Numbered from the stretch's first letter, positions 33,895-42,870 are shown. The stretch: DNA of 64,000 nt from CAWKEY01 sp963696315 (GCA_963696315.1 CAVOJU010000021.1:1-64000), one strand, 5' to 3'. A program made the numbers and translations. The notes: generated from the sequence alone by a model not told the origin.

Positions 33895-35312
33895 GGGTGC
33901 GACCTCAATTTAAAGCAGCCGCAACAGAAGGAACGCCAAAGACATTTATTTTTTGCCAAAACTGTGTCCATCTTTGAGCCGTTAAAACTAATGCCCGTAA
34001 ATTTAAAATGCCAGCTGCACCGGCTTGTTTCCAGCGCATACCGGCAAGACAAAATCTCTGTTTTATAAGCGTTTTACAAGCTGCTTCTGTCACGCCAGAA
34101 CCAATTGGAAAATAGTGCTCGGTATAACTGACGTAATCCATTTGGTGCCGATGATTTTTATAATAGGTAATGGCCCCAGCCAGCTTATCTTGCAGATGTC
34201 GCGGTAATTTTTGGGTGCATTTTCGTGCTTGTAGCGCCACCATTTCATTATAAACGGCCTCGGCCGCCCCCGCTTTGTGTTTCAGTTGATGACAGCGATC
34301 TTCCAGCCAAGCTTTGTGGGCGCATTTATCCTTAGGAAATTTTGCATTAGCGACTGCGCCAAGATAACTGCTCGCATGATAAAAATCGAGGATATGTGTC
34401 TGGGTATGCGGCGTTAAGAATTGCCAGTTGCATTCTGCTCCATCGGCTAGCCCAACCATTTTTGCGTTCGGAAAGTGCGCTTTTTCGCGCTCAATCTCTG
34501 CGGTAAAACGACGCAAAAACTCCGCTTTGCCATATTCAGGCGTGGCACCCAGATAAATAGTATGTTGCCGGTCGCCTTTTGCATCATAAAAACTGATCGT
34601 GCCCGCCATGGCTTCCCGCCAGCCTTCTTTGCTCATGTGCATACAGGTGCCGTCCAGGCTGATGGCTATTGATGCAATAGTCTCCTGGAAATTGGGCAGA
34701 TCGTAATGCCACTTGGTTTCTTGTTGCCCGGCTATACCCGCTACTTTTTGGGATAAATTTTGCAAGAACGATGTGGATATTTTTCGTCCTTGGCATTCCA
34801 GGAAATCCTGTTGGACTTCCAGTGCAGCGTTACAAGCCATTTTAATACCCACCTGCTTGGCAAACCGCGGCGTTGAACTGCCAATGATGCGCGCGGATTG
34901 CTCCAAAGGGCAGAAGGTTTTTCCTCGTCCGTGGTGGTGATAAACATACCTTGCACACTGAACTTCGCCATACGGCGTTTGGTAAAATTTTTCTTCTTGT
35001 CCCTTGCTTCGCCATTGCTTTCCCTCTATTTCAATCGAATCCCCATTCGTATCAAATTGCTTCAATGCTTCTTCTGTAGCGAGGCTGCCTGCCTCATTAA
35101 CAACTGCTTGAATCGCTTCCTCACTGTCCAGCATCGAATCTTCGAGATCAACTGTTATCTCGATAATTAGCTTTTTACCTTCTTTTCTTATAATTTTTGC
35201 GGCCATGTTTGTTTTTAAGTTTTAATCCGTTTTAGCTTCTTCATATATCTCAAAATATAGGAATAATGTCCATCTCATTCTTTAGGCTGTCATAAAATTG
35301 AGGTCACACCCC
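33895..35312 (-). mobile_element. ISKra4-family insertion sequence with terminal inverted repeats and 8-base target duplication
   Basis: The left end GGGTGCGACCTCAATTTA (33895-33912) matches the reverse complement of the right end GGGGTGTGACCTCAATTTTA (35312-35293). CACCCACC flanks both sides (33887-33894 and 35313-35320), which looks like an 8-base target duplication. The element is 1.42 kb with one intact transposase gene. It inserted 34 bases after the diguanylate cyclase gene. Confidence 0.85.
33905..35206 (-). CDS. ISKra4-family transposase
   Basis: The protein has 433 residues and no break. The N-terminal third contains YGEVQCARYVYHHHGRGKTF then CPLEQSARI, a pattern common in ISKra4 transposases. 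The DDE-type core shows SISLDGTCMHMSKEGWREAM-like sequence (first Asp in ISLDGTCMHM), VGLADGAECNWQF (second Asp) and IGSGVTEAACKTLIKQRFCL (Glu). The gene fills nearly the whole element. An intact frame together with intact ends suggests recent or current activity. Confidence 0.88.
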   Translation of the reverse strand: MAAKIIRKEGKKLIIEITVDLEDSMLDSEEAIQAVVNEAGSLATEEALKQFDTNGDSIEIEGKQWRSKGQEEKFYQTPYGEVQCARYVYHHHGRGKTFCPLEQSARIIGSSTPRFAKQVGIKMACNAALEVQQDFLECQGRKISTSFLQNLSQKVAGIAGQQETKWHYDLPNFQETIASIAISLDGTCMHMSKEGWREAMAGTISFYDAKGDRQHTIYLGATPEYGKAEFLRRFTAEIEREKAHFPNAKMVGLADGAECNWQFLTPHTQTHILDFYHASSYLGAVANAKFPKDKCAHKAWLEDRCHQLKHKAGAAEAVYNEMVALQARKCTQKLPRHLQDKLAGAITYYKNHRHQMDYVSYTEHYFPIGSGVTEAACKTLIKQRFCLAGMRWKQAGAAGILNLRALVLTAQRWTQFWQKINVFGVPSVAAALN

Positions 35313-35843
35313 CACCCACCTCACGTACAACTTTCGGAAGAAGACATCCAGCGATCGATTCTAGCAGGTAGTTAAGGCCGGCAGGCTACTACTTGCGCTT
35401 TGGTTTCGAGGCGGCTCCGGATAATTCGCTAATCCTGTTCCTGTCGGCGAACTGAACTTCAAACCATTCTCAGAGTTATTTATTGCCTGTGGAGTGGTCA
35501 TTTTTAGTAAATTCAGTGACTGGTCTGATGGGGTTGCCTTTCAATATGAATACATGACTATCCGGAATCGGCCGCCAAAAGACCGTCGCCAATTTCAAGT
35601 GCATGACTGGTCAACAGTGGCTTTCCCAGTTTTGCTACTAACAATCACCGAACCGCCGTTAGCCGGCTGCAGTAATAAGATCGCTGCTCTACGTTCGAAA
35701 AAGTTTGTAAAACAAAAAACATTTTAATACTATCGCTTCGCAACCGGAAAACCAGTCGGCGGTTAAATGCGGTTCCGATTAAAACCTTACCTGATCAAGC
35801 GTTTGACCCCGCAGACATCGATCATCCACAACAGGGAACATTA
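35313..35843. other. 530-base intergenic stretch
   Basis: No gene is supported. It contains the target duplication copy of the ISKra4 element, a dispersed repeat at 35587-35615, and presumably the promoter of the TauE/SafE gene close to 35800. Short reading frames here lack ribosome binding sites and known patterns. Confidence 0.5.
35587..35615. repeat. Dispersed repeat copy 2
   Basis: It reads CGCCAATTTCAAGTGCATGA then CTGGTCAAC, like 32620-32648 in the same orientation, about 3 kb away. The similarity beyond this core fades quickly. Confidence 0.5.
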
Positions 35844-36572
35844 ATGCCGCCCGAAATCATGCTCACTGTCGCCGTCACATCCGTCATTCAGTCCCTGTTC
35901 GGGGCCGGTGTTTTACTGTTCGGCACGCCTCTTTTGCTGTTGTTCGGATACGAATTTGTCGATGTACTGATCGTGCTGCTGCCGATTTCGCTCGCCATCA
36001 ACCTGCTGCAAATCGTCCAACATCACGCCCATATCGATTTTGCCTTTTACCGCAAAGTATTGCTGTATACATTACCGCCTATCGCCGTGTTTCTGTTTCT
36101 GGTAACCCATCTGCGCATCAACATCGGCCTGATTATCGGCCTATTTCTGCTGTTGATCGCCTTAAAGGAATTTTCCACTTCCATAGCCCGAATTATCGAC
36201 CGGATGATGCACTATGAAACGGCATACTTCGTCGTCATGGGCGTGGTGCATGGGCTCAGTAACCTAGGCGGTTCGTTGTTGACCGCCGTGGTTCATCATA
36301 GGAATTATGAAAAGGATGTCGCACGGGTGACCGTGGCGGCCTCTTACGGCACCTTCGCAGTGGTGCAGCTGCTGACTTTATGGCTGTTCAGTCAGCGGCA
36401 GAGCGATGTGCCCGTCTACGAGAACCTTATCTATCTGACCGTGGGTGTGATGATTTTCTTGTTGACCGACGCTATGGTTTACGCGCAGATTGACCGTGAC
36501 AAATACCAGCGCATTTTTGCGGTGTTTCTGGCGTTCTCCGGTCTGGTGCTGGTACTAAAATCGTTAAGTTGA
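35844..36572 (+). CDS. TauE/SafE (TSUP) family membrane permease
   Basis: The 242-residue protein has seven to eight hydrophobic segments. It has the family pattern of a first repeat starting SVIQSLFGAGVLLFGTPLLL and a second repeat around MGVVHGLSNLGGSLLTAVVH. TSUP proteins move sulfite, sulfonates or other organic acids out of or into the cell; the substrate here is unknown. The fused fluoride channel and DUF190 genes follow on the same strand after 84 bases, so they may share a transcript. Confidence 0.85.
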   Translation: MPPEIMLTVAVTSVIQSLFGAGVLLFGTPLLLLFGYEFVDVLIVLLPISLAINLLQIVQHHAHIDFAFYRKVLLYTLPPIAVFLFLVTHLRINIGLIIGLFLLLIALKEFSTSIARIIDRMMHYETAYFVVMGVVHGLSNLGGSLLTAVVHHRNYEKDVARVTVAASYGTFAVVQLLTLWLFSQRQSDVPVYENLIYLTVGVMIFLLTDAMVYAQIDRDKYQRIFAVFLAFSGLVLVLKSLS

Positions 36573-36656
36573 TCCCCGTGATTTCATCTGTATATTGGGG
36601 GCTGGAAACTATTTACTGCGGCGTTCGAGGCTTAGCCCTATGATGCGGAATAACTT

Positions 36657-37364
36657 ATGAAAGAACTGATTGCCATCGCCTTGGGCGGTTCCTTGGGCGC
36701 GGTGACGCGCTTTCTCGTAGCGAACGGCATTTATGCCGTGTTGGGCCGCAGCTTTCCGCACGGCACCTTGTTCGTGAATGTATCCGGCTCGTTCCTGATG
36801 GGTTTGCTGACACAACTGATGCTGCAACGATTCGCTATATCCGTGGAATACCGGGCGGCGATTCTGGTCGGTTTTCTGGGCGCCTACACCACCTTTTCCA
36901 CCTTTGCGCTGGAAACGCTTTACTTATTCGAGGAAGGCAGTCTCCTGAAGGCTTTTTTGAACATCTTTTTGAGCGCTGTACTCTGTCTGGCTGGGGTTTG
37001 GTTCGGACTGATATGGGGGCGGACGATCTTCACGAACGATATTTATCCCTGGCTGGGGCATGGACTGCCTTATGCCGATTTGGCGCTAGGACTTGCCGCC
37101 GCCTTTTTTCTGGCTATGCTGGCGGAATTCGCATTATTGCGGATGAACTTCACGCCCGAGTTGCGGGCAGTTGTGCTCATTGTGCTACTCGGCATGCTGA
37201 CGATTTCGTCAACGCTTTGGCTGGCGTTCAAGCTGTCAGAAATCCGGCTTGAGTTGCATGGACTGCTGAGCATTTTCGCCATCAACGCCCTGTTCGGCGG
37301 GGCGGTGGTCTGGTTTGGTACATTAGTGGGGAATTGGTTATGGCAACTCAATCTATTACGGTAG
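36657..37364 (+). CDS. crcB: Fused CrcB/Fluc fluoride channel: complete domain plus degenerate second domain
   Basis: Residues 1-122 are a full CrcB domain with four helices: GGSLGAVTRF, NVSGSFLMG with pore Asn41, and GFLGAYTTFSTF with pore Phe80 and Phe83. CrcB normally ends near residue 125. Here residues 138-232 continue with three more helices that align to helices 2-4 of CrcB (LGLAAAFFLAML; VLLGMLTISSTLWLAF; IFAINALFGGAVVWFGTLVG). The pore residues are replaced: Asn by Leu142, and the two Phe by Ser184 and Leu187. Seven helices in total would turn the second unit over, as in the antiparallel channel dimer. A DUF190 gene overlaps its end, a known CrcB partner. No fluoride riboswitch is visible upstream. 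Confidence 0.85.
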   Translation: MKELIAIALGGSLGAVTRFLVANGIYAVLGRSFPHGTLFVNVSGSFLMGLLTQLMLQRFAISVEYRAAILVGFLGAYTTFSTFALETLYLFEEGSLLKAFLNIFLSAVLCLAGVWFGLIWGRTIFTNDIYPWLGHGLPYADLALGLAAAFFLAMLAEFALLRMNFTPELRAVVLIVLLGMLTISSTLWLAFKLSEIRLELHGLLSIFAINALFGGAVVWFGTLVGNWLWQLNLLR

Positions 37365-37654
37365 CGCGAATCTATCTGCGCGAAGCCGAACATCTGCTCA
37401 CCAAGATCATCACGTTTTTGCACGAGGAGGAGAGAGTCTCGGGTGTTACGGTGTTAAGAGGAATTATGGGGTTTGGCCCAGATGGCGAGATTCGCACCGC
37501 CTCTCTGCTGGATTTGTCCCTGGATTTGCCGCTGATAATCGAGTTCTACGACTTACCTGCACGGGTTGAGAGCATAATCGATCATCTTCAAAATCATATG
37601 GGCTTGTCGCATGTCGTGAGTTGGCCGGCGACAAGTCATCTCAGAAGCCTGTAA
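37340..37654 (+). CDS. DUF190 family protein (CrcB-associated, PII-like fold)
   Basis: The 104-residue protein from ATG at 37340 overlaps the crcB end by 25 bases. The pattern VARIYLREAEHLLTK, VTVLRGIMGFGPDGEIRTAS, LSLDLPLIIEFYDLPARVES is that of DUF190. These cytoplasmic proteins have a PII-like fold and are very often encoded next to crcB, but their role is not settled. Overlap implies coupled translation. An ATG at 37334 would add two residues. Confidence 0.9.
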   Translation: MATQSITVARIYLREAEHLLTKIITFLHEEERVSGVTVLRGIMGFGPDGEIRTASLLDLSLDLPLIIEFYDLPARVESIIDHLQNHMGLSHVVSWPATSHLRSL

Positions 37655-37688
37655 TTGACGTTCACCCATCATCTAAAGTGTAAACAAC

Positions 37689-37908
37689 ATGGCAAATATC
37701 ATCGAACGCCCTGCAAGAACACGCGCTACCAGCGGTGCAGAAGCTCCAGACCCTCGTTTCGGAGGTGATGACCCTCTTGGTTGAGAAAGCCGAAAAAATG
37801 GCCAGGGAAATCAACAAGCCCTCGCCCCCCATCACGAGGGCGAGAGATTCCAAAAACCGAAAAGCAGGCATTGGGCCAACAACAAAAATCGTGAACGATT
37901 GCTGCTAG
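37689..37908 (+). pseudogene. Small unrecognised coiled-coil ORF with a frame break
   Basis: ATG at 37689 begins MANIIER. After one base too many in a CCC run (about 37708) the adjacent frame continues LQEHALPAVQKLQTLVSEVM then TLLVEKAEKMAREINKPSPP and ends at 37906-37908. The rebuilt product is about 72 residues, helical and basic at its C-terminus. I do not recognise a family. Its reality rests only on protein-like composition. Confidence 0.25.
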
Positions 37909-38162
37909 AATTCGGGCAACTTTTGCAGAGCTTCCAATGCCAACCAGGTATCTTCCAGAGTCGCAATAGTCATTGGTGACTCTGCCAAATCTACCGATAA
38001 TCATAAATAAATCATCTCATCCACAAAAATCTCAAAAAGCACGAAAACTTTCAAAGCTATAGTCGAACTGTAGACCGTCACCCAAAGGCTGGATAGCTAA
38101 ATCAACAGCAATTATTCAGCCTTATTCAATGATGCAATAGCTCTTCATGCACAGCGCATAGG
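37909..38162. other. Intergenic region upstream of the lipoprotein gene end
   Basis: I see no convincing gene, repeat or RNA in this stretch. Confidence 0.4.
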
Positions 38163-38732
38163 TTATTCCGGATAGATGCGGGTGATTTTGGAACCCTGTA
38201 TCCCCAATCCCGCCATCAAGCCTTTCTGGTCAAAGATAAACGCATACACATCTTCTTTCGCAGTGGTAGTCGTCAATGATCTGGCGACACCCTCATCGAC
38301 GATGACGATGCTAGGCCCGACGCCGATTTCCCAGCCTTCGCTGCGATTCAGATAATTCATCGCATCCTTGCTCATAAAAAACAGCGCGTAACCAAAGGAC
38401 TGTACGCCAGCTTGCAAGCCATAGGACGCTGCAACGCTATTGTAATAGCCTACCGTCCGGCCCTTAACCCGTAAAGCACCACCGCTGCCGTATTGCGCCC
38501 CAACCATGAAGCCGGCTTTGACGATGCTGGGGAACACCAGAATGCCCTTCGCTTTAGCCGCCAAAGTTCTGGCGGCGGGTGTGCTTTGATAGAGCTTGTT
38601 CAGCGCATAGTTAACGTCGCGGTCGATCTCCGCAGCAGAACCCGCCATTCTTGATGCGCCGCCGGTGGATTGACAGCCGGCAAGAAACAGCAATGCAATT
38701 ACTAGGATACCCAAGCGTTTTATATTTAACAT
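38163..38732 (-). CDS. SYLF/YSC84-domain lipoprotein
   Basis: The 189-residue protein starts with a lipoprotein signal (LVIALLFLAGCQSTGG; Cys20). The remainder is a SYLF (Ysc84) domain: AKAKGILVFPSIVKAGFMVG, YYNSVAASYGLQAGVQSFGY, IGVGPSIVIVDEG. SYLF domains bind lipids; bacterial members are exported lipoproteins of unclear role. The gene stands alone. I set the start at ATG 38732. Confidence 0.9.
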   Translation of the reverse strand: MLNIKRLGILVIALLFLAGCQSTGGASRMAGSAAEIDRDVNYALNKLYQSTPAARTLAAKAKGILVFPSIVKAGFMVGAQYGSGGALRVKGRTVGYYNSVAASYGLQAGVQSFGYALFFMSKDAMNYLNRSEGWEIGVGPSIVIVDEGVARSLTTTTAKEDVYAFIFDQKGLMAGLGIQGSKITRIYPE

Positions 38733-39050
38733 GTTTTGTTTTCCTTATTATTCGTTAGTTAATATTCGTTCGTTTCTATCATACTCGTTGGTAACAAGCC
38801 CTGCCAAGTTCTAGCTTGGCGAGGATTTCGAGCGAAAGCGTCAACACGCCGGTCCTTAAGCAAAAGAGGATGAAAGTATTCATGAATACAGTCTAAAAAG
38901 CCTTATTTATCACGAAGGGCACGAAGAAAATCCTTAAGTTACCATGCCTTGAAACTTCGTAGTTATCTCTCTTATATCGAGTACTTTAATAGCCGAAACA
39001 GGCCTATCCGGTGCTTATGGCTTTGTCTTTGCGCTATCTCAGACATTTTT
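38733..39050. other. Intergenic region of 318 bases
   Basis: No gene is supported. The part next to 38733 holds A/T-rich promoter-like sequence for the lipoprotein gene, with ATTCGTT repeated near 38752 and 38766. Nothing else stands out. Confidence 0.4.
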
Positions 39051-40151
39051 TCAAGGCTTTTCATACTGGCCGGCATTTGAAGCATCGACGGTCTGCACGG
39101 GTTTATCCTGGTCCAGCCAGCTATTCAGCAGTGTAAAACACACGACCAAAAGCGTGGCTCCTACAAAGATGCCGATAAAACCCCATGCCAGCAAGCCGCC
39201 GAGTACGCCAAGAAAGATAAGCGGAATAGGCAGCCCGCTGCCATGACTGATCAGATAGGGCTTCACGAAATTGTCGGAAATATTGATTAAAATACCCCAG
39301 ACTACGGTAAAAATCGCCCACCCTTCATCACCCTGATAACTGAGCCAAACGGCTGTCGGGATCCAAACCAGAGCCGTACCGACCTGCAGCATCGCCAAAA
39401 TAAAACAGAACAAACCCAATAGACCCGCTCCCGGTACGCCAGCGATGGCGAAGCCAAACACACTCAATAATGCCTGCATAAATGCTGTCCCAACCACGCC
39501 CACGGATACGGCGCGAATCGTTTGACCGGCAATATTAATCAGGGCAAAGCCCTGCTGCCCGGCAATCCGGCAGATTAATCGTTCTAAAAACTCTCTTACC
39601 TTGGCTCCGTTAGCACACAGAAATCCGGCCAACACAATCGCCAAAAGGAATTCAAGAAGCGATAGTGTCAATGTTCCGCTTTGTTTGAGCAACCACGTGG
39701 CGCCGTCTCTGATGTAAGGCCTCGCCGTCTCCAGAAGTGCCGGCATTTGCGTGCTGGCATTTTGCCAAAAGGTGTTGATTCGCGGGCCTATCAGGGGCAA
39801 ATTGACCAACCAGTCCGGGGCCTGAGGCAAGGTGATTGTTGTCAAATCTTTGGCCATCCCGACCACGGAATCGACATAATCGGTTAAGGAATAAATCAGC
39901 AGAGAAATAGGCACGACGAATACGAAGATCAAGCCAATGGTTAGAATAAAGGCGGCAAGTCCTTTTCGTTCGCCCAAGCGCCGTTGCAGACGCTGAAATA
40001 ATGGCCAACTGGATATTGCTATGATTGCGCCCCAAAGCAGGGCTCCGAGGAAAGGGGATATGAGCTTGAGACAGGCAATGACCAGCACGGCGACGATGGC
40101 AAGTCCACCTGCCTTTTCAAAAAATCTATCGTTCACGTCTGCATTCCTCAC
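39051..40151 (-). CDS. AI-2E family (PerM-like) membrane transporter
   Basis: The 366-residue protein has seven to eight membrane segments and a conserved hydrophobic C-terminal half with FVKPYLISHGSGLPIPLIFL then GVLGGLLAWGFIGIFVG, the signature of the AI-2E transporter family. Members export diverse small molecules or act as antiporters; the name does not prove autoinducer transport. It is transcribed alone. The substrate is unknown. Confidence 0.88.
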   Translation of the reverse strand: MRNADVNDRFFEKAGGLAIVAVLVIACLKLISPFLGALLWGAIIAISSWPLFQRLQRRLGERKGLAAFILTIGLIFVFVVPISLLIYSLTDYVDSVVGMAKDLTTITLPQAPDWLVNLPLIGPRINTFWQNASTQMPALLETARPYIRDGATWLLKQSGTLTLSLLEFLLAIVLAGFLCANGAKVREFLERLICRIAGQQGFALINIAGQTIRAVSVGVVGTAFMQALLSVFGFAIAGVPGAGLLGLFCFILAMLQVGTALVWIPTAVWLSYQGDEGWAIFTVVWGILINISDNFVKPYLISHGSGLPIPLIFLGVLGGLLAWGFIGIFVGATLLVVCFTLLNSWLDQDKPVQTVDASNAGQYEKP

Positions 40152-40280
40152 ATTAGGTTAAAATTAAAAGCCTGTAAAAACTGGCACATCCCTCAAGCAT
40201 TAAATTCGGGAGCCTGCAATCGCGGCAGAAGCCCCCTCCATAGCCTTTTTCAAAACTGTCGAGACTAATCAGCCTACATT

Positions 40281-42251
40281 TCAATCGTTGAACAAATCTG
40301 ATTTTGCCGATTGATTCAAGGACAAATACTTGTAACTGCCCTTGCGCATATTGAAAAACAGCAGCTCGGGAAGACTCATCAAAATACCGGTGGCGCCCGA
40401 TTTTAAATTCTCACCCGAGTCGAACGGCCAACTGAAAATGCCATAAGCGCTTTGGCCGATGCCGGCGGCGGTGTTGAAAACACCGAACACCGGCCTTAAT
40501 AGCCAATTGTCGTCGGTAAAAAAAACGAATAAGGCGTCATCGGGATTGTATCTGTATAGGCGGCTGCTCACGATATTCGATTCCCTCAAGGCCGTTATCA
40601 GTGGGTTTTCCCGGCTGTTGAGCTTTGCCAATTCCTGGCCCCGGTAAGAATCCAGATCGCGGCTTTTCGTCACATGGTAACGATCCAGAACCGATTGATA
40701 GGACACAAACGGGATGAAGTTATAGGGTATCGCAACATACCCCCCCAAACGCTTTTCGGACTCTTTTATAACCAACGCCTGCGGGTCCGCGAGATTATCA
40801 TCAGAACGGGAGGGGCTTAATAAAGCCTGGTTGACGGTTTTGAACAGTTCGGTGACGCAATTTCGCTTAATCAGATCATAGCGATAGTCCTGTTTCAATT
40901 TTTGAAACAAGCTATGTTCAACATTATCCAGCGCGGCGAGCGCCGTTGTTAATTGTTCCCTGGTAAGATTCGGCATCGGGTCATCCGGAAAACCGGTGCT
41001 TTTGGCTGGCAGGGCTTTTTCGCCGTTATAGCGGAATTCAAGATGCTGTGCGCTCTTCAGTAATTCGAAATAACGATTGGCAGCCATCTCGATCTGGCTG
41101 TATTCGGTTTCGGTCAGACGCTGGCCGGCCATTGCCGGTTGCCGGAATTGATTCAGCGCAGCCCGAGCGTCGCTTATGAGGGTCTGTATCTGGTCGCTAT
41201 GTTGAAGGTACTGATCCGGCCTGAGCCATTCGCTGTTTTCGGCAAAATCGTCGATAAAAACCCAATAACCGGACTGCAATGAGGCATCAACGGCGATATA
41301 CCGCGCTACATTGACTAAAACGGCATAGCCCCAGTCCGGCCGGTTTGAATTGATGGCTTTGACCAGACTGGCTTCCAGAGCATTACGCAATTCCTGCAAC
41401 ATAGGCTTTTCAGCTTCAGTGATCTTGAAGGCCTCTTGATTCATTCGCAAGAAAGCATCGGATTGCAGCGGCGGCGCCTCGACCAAGACCTTGATCGCGA
41501 ATAGTCCTGTCAGATAGTCCGAATATCTGTCGGCAAATGAATAAACGGGAGAAGTCGATAGTTCACCGGATAAGTCCGGACTCAAGGCAGGCCAATGGCC
41601 AGGCGCTAATGTTTTAATTTCTGATTCGATCTGTGCACGCCGGCGATGCAAAAACTCAGGGCCATAACCTTGCTCGATTTTTTGGCGCAAGTGTTCAATG
41701 CTTTGCGACTGCTGCCGGGTTAACGGGCTGTCTGTTTGTTGCGGCTGAAAGCCCTGAGCGGAATAAAAAAGCCCAACCCCCTTTAATTGCAAAATCGTAT
41801 CAGCATCGGCGTCAAGCCAGTTATTTTCGGCTGTTAATCCATGCAACAAGTGCCGGATAAAAATCCGGTCCTTATGCAGATCATCGAGCAGCTTGAATTG
41901 GCTTTCCTGGGTCAAAAACTGCCGCTTAAACTGGTCTTTCAAAAGATGATAGGTTTCTTCGCTTACATCGACGCGGCCTTCATGAATCGGGCGATTCTGC
42001 AAATACCGGTATAAAAAATGAAATTCGGTTTTTCCTCGCCGGAACAGGCGAATCAGGCCGGAATCAAGATGTTGATAATGATAAATGTCATCATCGAATT
42101 GAATGGCGGTATGCCCTCCGCTCGAATTGCCTTCGCTGGCTTCGATATAAAGGTAATTGAAAGAGGCGGCCGCAGCGGCGGACGATAGTAAAACCAAGAC
42201 CGCCATCAACGCATGAATGCCGATTGTGTAGACACACGAGCGCCTGATCAT
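40281..42251 (-). CDS. DUF4105-like exported protein with papain-like His/Cys motifs
   Basis: The 656-residue protein has an N-terminal signal peptide (ALMAVLVLLSSAAAAASF). Close to it is a His motif (GNSSGGHTAIQFDDDIYHY), and far downstream is a Cys motif (LIKRNCVTELFKTVNQAL, near residue 470). This order, His before Cys, fits the permuted NlpC/P60-like fold of DUF4105 proteins, thought to act on envelope lipids or peptides. The C-terminal part carries hydrophobic stretches (VFGVFNTAAGIGQSAYGIFS). A small lipoprotein gene lies 48 bases upstream on the same strand. Family assignment is tentative. Confidence 0.65.
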   Translation of the reverse strand: MIRRSCVYTIGIHALMAVLVLLSSAAAAASFNYLYIEASEGNSSGGHTAIQFDDDIYHYQHLDSGLIRLFRRGKTEFHFLYRYLQNRPIHEGRVDVSEETYHLLKDQFKRQFLTQESQFKLLDDLHKDRIFIRHLLHGLTAENNWLDADADTILQLKGVGLFYSAQGFQPQQTDSPLTRQQSQSIEHLRQKIEQGYGPEFLHRRRAQIESEIKTLAPGHWPALSPDLSGELSTSPVYSFADRYSDYLTGLFAIKVLVEAPPLQSDAFLRMNQEAFKITEAEKPMLQELRNALEASLVKAINSNRPDWGYAVLVNVARYIAVDASLQSGYWVFIDDFAENSEWLRPDQYLQHSDQIQTLISDARAALNQFRQPAMAGQRLTETEYSQIEMAANRYFELLKSAQHLEFRYNGEKALPAKSTGFPDDPMPNLTREQLTTALAALDNVEHSLFQKLKQDYRYDLIKRNCVTELFKTVNQALLSPSRSDDNLADPQALVIKESEKRLGGYVAIPYNFIPFVSYQSVLDRYHVTKSRDLDSYRGQELAKLNSRENPLITALRESNIVSSRLYRYNPDDALFVFFTDDNWLLRPVFGVFNTAAGIGQSAYGIFSWPFDSGENLKSGATGILMSLPELLFFNMRKGSYKYLSLNQSAKSDLFND

Positions 42252-42299
42252 GCGGGTAAACGGCCTTGCAGACTCATTATTAAAAAAGTCTGTTAGAGG

Positions 42300-42743
42300 T
42301 TAATGTTCTGACTCGTAACCTTTTTGAATATTTTGCATGTTCTGTTGATTGGAGTTGGCAAAATTCTTTTTATAGGTTTCGTAAGCGGTACCTTGAATGC
42401 CGGCTTTCTTCAGACCCTTGCCGATCGCTATGTAGGTTTTGGGCTCCTGATCCCAATTAACGATGCCGGTCTTGGCGGCAATATCGCTCAGGCCTTTAAG
42501 ATAGCTATTGTAATCAGCCTCCGGACGGGAGGATTTTACGTACGCCATCGTATAATCGGACACTTCATTTTCGTATTTCTTGTCTTCTTCGGAAACTGAA
42601 GACGGACTGCTGATAATCGAACTGGTTGAATCGGAAATGCTTCCTGAACTATCTGAAAATGAACAAGCAGTGATGGCAAGCGGAAACAGCAATATTGCAG
42701 CATTGCACAGTTTTTTATTAAAGTTCCCTGTATATAAAGTCAT
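42300..42743 (-). CDS. Putative small lipoprotein
   Basis: The 147-residue protein has a signal peptide (AAILLFPLAITACSFS) with lipobox ITAC, then a low-complexity Ser/Ile/Asp linker and a conserved-looking domain: ENEVSDYTMAYVKSSRPEAD, GLSDIAAKTGIVNWDQEPKT, IAIGKGLKKAGIQGTAY. I know of similar putative lipoproteins with the pattern GIxNW and GxGL, but none with a function. It is probably co-transcribed with the DUF4105-like gene that follows. Confidence 0.7.
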   Translation of the reverse strand: MTLYTGNFNKKLCNAAILLFPLAITACSFSDSSGSISDSTSSIISSPSSVSEEDKKYENEVSDYTMAYVKSSRPEADYNSYLKGLSDIAAKTGIVNWDQEPKTYIAIGKGLKKAGIQGTAYETYKKNFANSNQQNMQNIQKGYESEH

Positions 42744-42870
42744 AATTTTCTCGGGGTTGAATGGAGTAAGAAATACATAACTATTGTATCAAGAGATAGG
42801 ATTTATCGATTGTACTGATATCTAAGTTAAAGAACCTTGGCAGTTCTCTCCTTAGCCGTTTCCTGTATAT

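Noticed and set aside
35287..35297. Second Pho box (CTGTCATAAAA)
   Set aside because: It lies inside the right end of the ISKra4 element, has no second half-site and no gene in a suitable position.
35494..35727. Plus-strand reading frame of 77 codons
   Set aside because: It runs across the dispersed repeat, has no clear ribosome binding site and looks like chance.
36573..36656. Fluoride riboswitch upstream of crcB
   Set aside because: The gap between the permease and crcB lacks the conserved core and pseudoknot sequences that I would expect; only an unremarkable G-run is present.
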